From: Dokdonella sp.
GTDB taxonomy: Bacteria > Pseudomonadota > Gammaproteobacteria > Xanthomonadales > Rhodanobacteraceae
DNA: 8,300 bases
Reading direction: 5' to 3'
NCBI GenBank assembly: GCA_030150315.1
Contig: JASLGB010000308.1
Coordinates: 1 to 8,300 of the forward strand
Shown here: positions 7,401 through 8,300 of the stretch, one piece after another
How the letters are laid out: each line of letters starts with the position of its first letter
Numbering within the stretch: position 1 is the stretch's first letter
The notes under the pieces: model-generated
Told to the model about the DNA's origin: nothing
The model's database searches: none
What the model saw: the letters and a program-made list of their open reading frames with translations, nothing else
Program-made: the position numbers and the translations under genes

Positions 7401-8078
7401 TCCAACGCCACCGGCACGATGGGTCATGCGAACGTGACCAACGTCGACGTCGATTGCGCGCCGCCGGCGCCGGACGACACGATCTTCAAGGATGGCTTCG
7501 AGTCCGATGAAGGCGGTGCGTGCGTGCCGGAACAGCTGTTCCAGGATCCGAGCCTCGAGGCGACGGTCGATTTCGAGAACGACTTCTGGGCCAGCACCGA
7601 CTCGCTCGGCGGAGTGTCGTTCTGCGACAGCACCTGCGACAACGCAGGCGAGTTCGTGGCGCGTACCGGCGAGTGGTTTGCGTGGTTCGGCGGCTGGGAC
7701 GAAGCCAACGTGGCTTCGCTGAGCCAGTCGGTGGTGCTGCCGGCCGGTTCGCCGCGCTGGCTCAACTACTGGATGGTCAATCAGATCGGCGGCGACTCGA
7801 GCGCTTCGCTCAAGCTGAGCATCGACGGCAACCTGGTCAGCACGATCGCGCCGGCCAGCGGCGGCAGCGACTGGGCCTTGAGCAGCTTCGAGATTCCGTC
7901 GCAGTACCTGGACGGCCAGTCGCACGCGATCCGTTTTGACTGGTCTGCCAATGCGCCGGGCGGCGTCATCGGTGGTGCGATGCTCGACGACATCACGCTC
8001 GATTGCGCGCAGGGCACTGGTGCCCGCACGCCGTCGGCGCTGACCAAGGGCACGATCGCGCGCAAGCACGCTCGCTGA
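4476..8078 (+). CDS. Secreted reprolysin-like zinc metalloprotease (M12-type) with tandem repeats and C-terminal beta-sandwich domain
   Basis: A 1200-residue exported protease started from GTG. Residues 1-26 are a Sec signal peptide (FRK n-region, AALAALLAGLLG core, AWA|GA cleavage). About 27-195 is a propeptide containing GQCEVHG with Cys172, a possible cysteine switch, and KR at 199-200 may mark maturation. The catalytic domain spans about 200-415: HEMGHQFGGNH gives zinc ligands H336, H340 and H346 and catalytic E337, and M375 in SIMGYAG is the Met-turn, as in metzincins. Several Cys nearby suggest disulfides. About 422-650 is Ig/PKD-like. Four tandem repeats follow (657-994), each with a conserved Cys pair, then DDTIFKDGFES (1000-1010). 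A Trp/Gly-rich beta-sandwich-like domain (about 1015-1186) with ARTGEWFAWFGGW and AMLDDITLDC resembles carbohydrate- or surface-binding modules, and a short basic tail ends the protein. It likely leaves the cell by type II secretion (inference) and degrades external protein. It is monocistronic, ending at a strong terminator. Confidence 0.93.
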   Translation: MTTPFRKPAALAALLAGLLGTSAAWAGATDMYWHEDAGRSLSPDAPQPSSYRALSLETAQITNYLRQAHASGIATAVSMPLPEGGFAEFMVVDSGTMPVELQKKYPDILSFKGIDADGRRLRLDVSPLGFQAMVFDKTGSWMVRPEVVASGSDRYLSYRRSNVEKPEGFGQCEVHGDSGHSIDHIGEGNAPMTQTGVQKRVYRTAVAANNRYISAVGGGTAAGGLAATVAAVNRVTEVYEYEMSIQLTLVPNNDLIMYPSASGDPFSSNGTGVINNSTSVISAAIGSANYDIGHVFTTGSGGVAGLGVVCGSSKARGTTGLPNPIGDDFYIDFVAHEMGHQFGGNHPFNGSLGNCSGGNRNGSTAYEPGSGSSIMGYAGICAADDLQPHSDPYFHAINLQEITNFTNGSGNCSANTTNTNQAPVIDTANLPTGLTIPARTPFVLSGSATDADPGSTLGYSWEQWDLGSQAPLTAGDNGSSPIFRTFPPKATGERVFPSMSTVLGGAAIKGETLPTTNRTLKFRLTVRDHSDNLHGWGTSKSADISLSVANSAGPFKVTAPAGGLIWSGGGSASVAWDVANTNVAPVSCANVDVRLSTDGGQTFPTTLASGVPNNGSATVSVPAISTTQARVSVSCATNVFFNVSPANFTIAPGGTVYTVGGTLSGLASGASATLKLNGGNDLPLNANGPFTFSGGLLSGATYAVTVGTQPSSPPQSCTVSNGSGTVGSSNVTNVAITCTTLPTYTIGGTVSGYAGSGLTLSLNGGAAQAISANGSFTLAGNLLSGASYAVTVGTQPSSPLQNCTVTNGSGTVGSANVTNVAVNCTTLLTYTVGGTVSGYTGSGLKLKLNGGSEQAISANGPFTLTNPLVDGTSYAVTISAQPGGQTCTVANGSGTIAGANVTNVAVNCADLPPQAYTVGGRVRGLTSPGLVLQLNGGVTITQNTNGLYAFYPGVANGQTYAVTVLTQPAGLECVVSNATGTMGHANVTNVDVDCAPPAPDDTIFKDGFESDEGGACVPEQLFQDPSLEATVDFENDFWASTDSLGGVSFCDSTCDNAGEFVARTGEWFAWFGGWDEANVASLSQSVVLPAGSPRWLNYWMVNQIGGDSSASLKLSIDGNLVSTIAPASGGSDWALSSFEIPSQYLDGQSHAIRFDWSANAPGGVIGGAMLDDITLDCAQGTGARTPSALTKGTIARKHAR
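6444..7457 (+). repeat. Four in-frame tandem repeats (~79-87 residues each) in the protease gene
   Basis: Repeat units begin at 6444, 6705, 6963 and 7221, each opening with Y-T-(V/I)-G-G and running through L-x-L-N-G-G, (N/A)-N-G-x-(F/Y), Y-A-V-T-V/I, a QPxxxxxC motif and NGSGT to N-V-T-N-V-x-(V/I)-x-C. Unit spacings are 261, 258 and 258 nt, the last unit being shorter (237 nt). Units 1-3 are most alike and unit 4 is the most diverged. Units 1 and 2 share an identical 38-nt stretch (6578-6615 and 6836-6873), pointing to recent duplication or gene conversion. Each unit carries two Cys, one in Q-x-C / E-C and one at its end, probably one disulfide per unit. They look like bacterial Ig-like stalk modules. 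Confidence 0.88.
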
Positions 8079-8084
8079 TCGATC

Positions 8085-8102
8085 GCGGCAGGTGACTGCC
8101 GC
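8085..8102 (+). repeat. Small perfect stem-loop after the protease stop codon
   Basis: GCGGCAG (8085-8091) and CTGCCGC (8096-8102) pair exactly around GTGA, which fits the stable GNRA tetraloop class in RNA. It starts 6 nt after the stop codon and has no T-run, so it is not a terminator by itself. It may protect the 3' end of the protease mRNA together with the terminator just downstream (inference). Confidence 0.55.
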
Positions 8103-8116
8103 TTCGTGAAGACAAG

Positions 8117-8148
8117 GAAGGCCTCCCGCAAGGGAGGCCTTCTTTTTT
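8117..8148 (+). terminator. Strong intrinsic terminator of the protease gene
   Basis: An 11-bp perfect stem, GAAGGCCTCCC (8117-8127) with GGGAGGCCTTC (8132-8142) around loop GCAA, is followed directly by six T. The loop is GNRA-type. On the opposite strand the stem is followed only by CTTGTCTT, so any termination of the convergent transglycosylase transcript here would be weaker. Confidence 0.93.
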
Positions 8149-8173
8149 CAGGCGGCGCAAACATCCGGCCCGC

Positions 8174-8300
8174 TCATTCCGCAGCGCGCAGCTGCGCCGG
8201 TGCCGGTTTCAGTCCCATCGCCGTGCGATACCGCGCGTACAGCGTCTGCACCTTGGCCACATAGGCCTGCGTCTCGGCGTAGGGTGGTACGCCGCCATAC
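8174..8300 (-). CDS. Lytic murein transglycosylase (SLT family), C-terminal end only
   Basis: Read on the minus strand, the last 41 codons encode YGGVPPYAETQAYVAKV followed by QTLYARYR and a short tail ending PAQLRAAE before TGA (8174-8176). The YGGVPPYAETxxYVxKV signature is the end of the catalytic domain of soluble or lipoprotein lytic transglycosylases (goose-lysozyme-like SLT fold), which cut peptidoglycan glycan strands to form 1,6-anhydro ends in the periplasm. The catalytic Glu and the N-terminus lie beyond the window edge, so the subtype cannot be named. The gene is convergent with the protease gene, with the terminator between them. The match is short but distinctive. Confidence 0.82.
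   Translation of the reverse strand, partial: YGGVPPYAETQAYVAKVQTLYARYRTAMGLKPAPAQLRAAE

Noticed and set aside
6165..8069. A 634-codon open frame on the minus strand opposite the protease gene
   Set aside because: It is antisense to the repeats and Ig-like domains, which are clearly coding on the plus strand. Its product is Arg/Ala/Asp-rich and low in complexity, as expected for a shadow of GC-rich codons, and its 'repeats' only mirror those of the real gene.
1..8300. A new defence, mobile or multi-gene system
   Set aside because: No nuclease, transposase, integrase, reverse transcriptase, toxin-antitoxin pair, CRISPR-like array or tRNA-linked attachment site is seen. All genes fit ordinary envelope, secretion or methylation families with uniform composition.

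Overview
The window is about 65% or more GC by eye, with GC-rich third codon positions. It looks like chromosomal DNA of a gammaproteobacterium of the Xanthomonadaceae/Rhodanobacteraceae type (Lysobacter, Dokdonella and relatives). The reasons are the codon bias, a large secreted reprolysin-like protease carrying an 'IF.DGFE' motif, and a TACAAT promoter set just upstream of a gene with almost no Shine-Dalgarno sequence. The genus is an inference and cannot be fixed from the sequence alone. There is no sign of phage, insertion sequence, CRISPR, tRNA or rRNA.

Layout. (1) Positions 1-2367, + strand: the C-terminal three quarters of an AcrB-type (HAE-1) RND multidrug efflux pump; its start lies before the window. 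(2) Positions 2364-3377, + strand: a DUF3187-type predicted outer-membrane protein whose ATG overlaps the pump's stop codon (ATGA). A perfect 12-bp inverted repeat sits in its first codons. (3) Positions 3417-4172, + strand: a class I SAM-dependent methyltransferase with its own likely -10 element. (4) Positions 4173-4475: a non-coding gap of about 300 bp. (5) Positions 4476-8078, + strand: a 1200-residue secreted zinc metalloprotease with signal peptide, propeptide, HExxHxxGxxH catalytic domain, Ig-like region, four tandem ~80-87-residue repeats, a DGFE motif and a C-terminal beta-sandwich-like domain. It is followed by a small stem-loop and a strong intrinsic terminator. (6) Positions 8174-8300, - strand: the last 41 codons of a lytic murein transglycosylase, convergent with the protease.

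How they work together. The pump and the DUF3187 protein are translationally coupled and probably belong to one efflux or envelope operon that starts upstream. The methyltransferase, the protease and the transglycosylase look like independent units; three of the five products act in the cell envelope or outside the cell. I do not see a clearly new multi-gene system. The best leads are the RND-DUF3187 coupling with its hairpin, and the repeat array and unusual C-terminal architecture of the protease.
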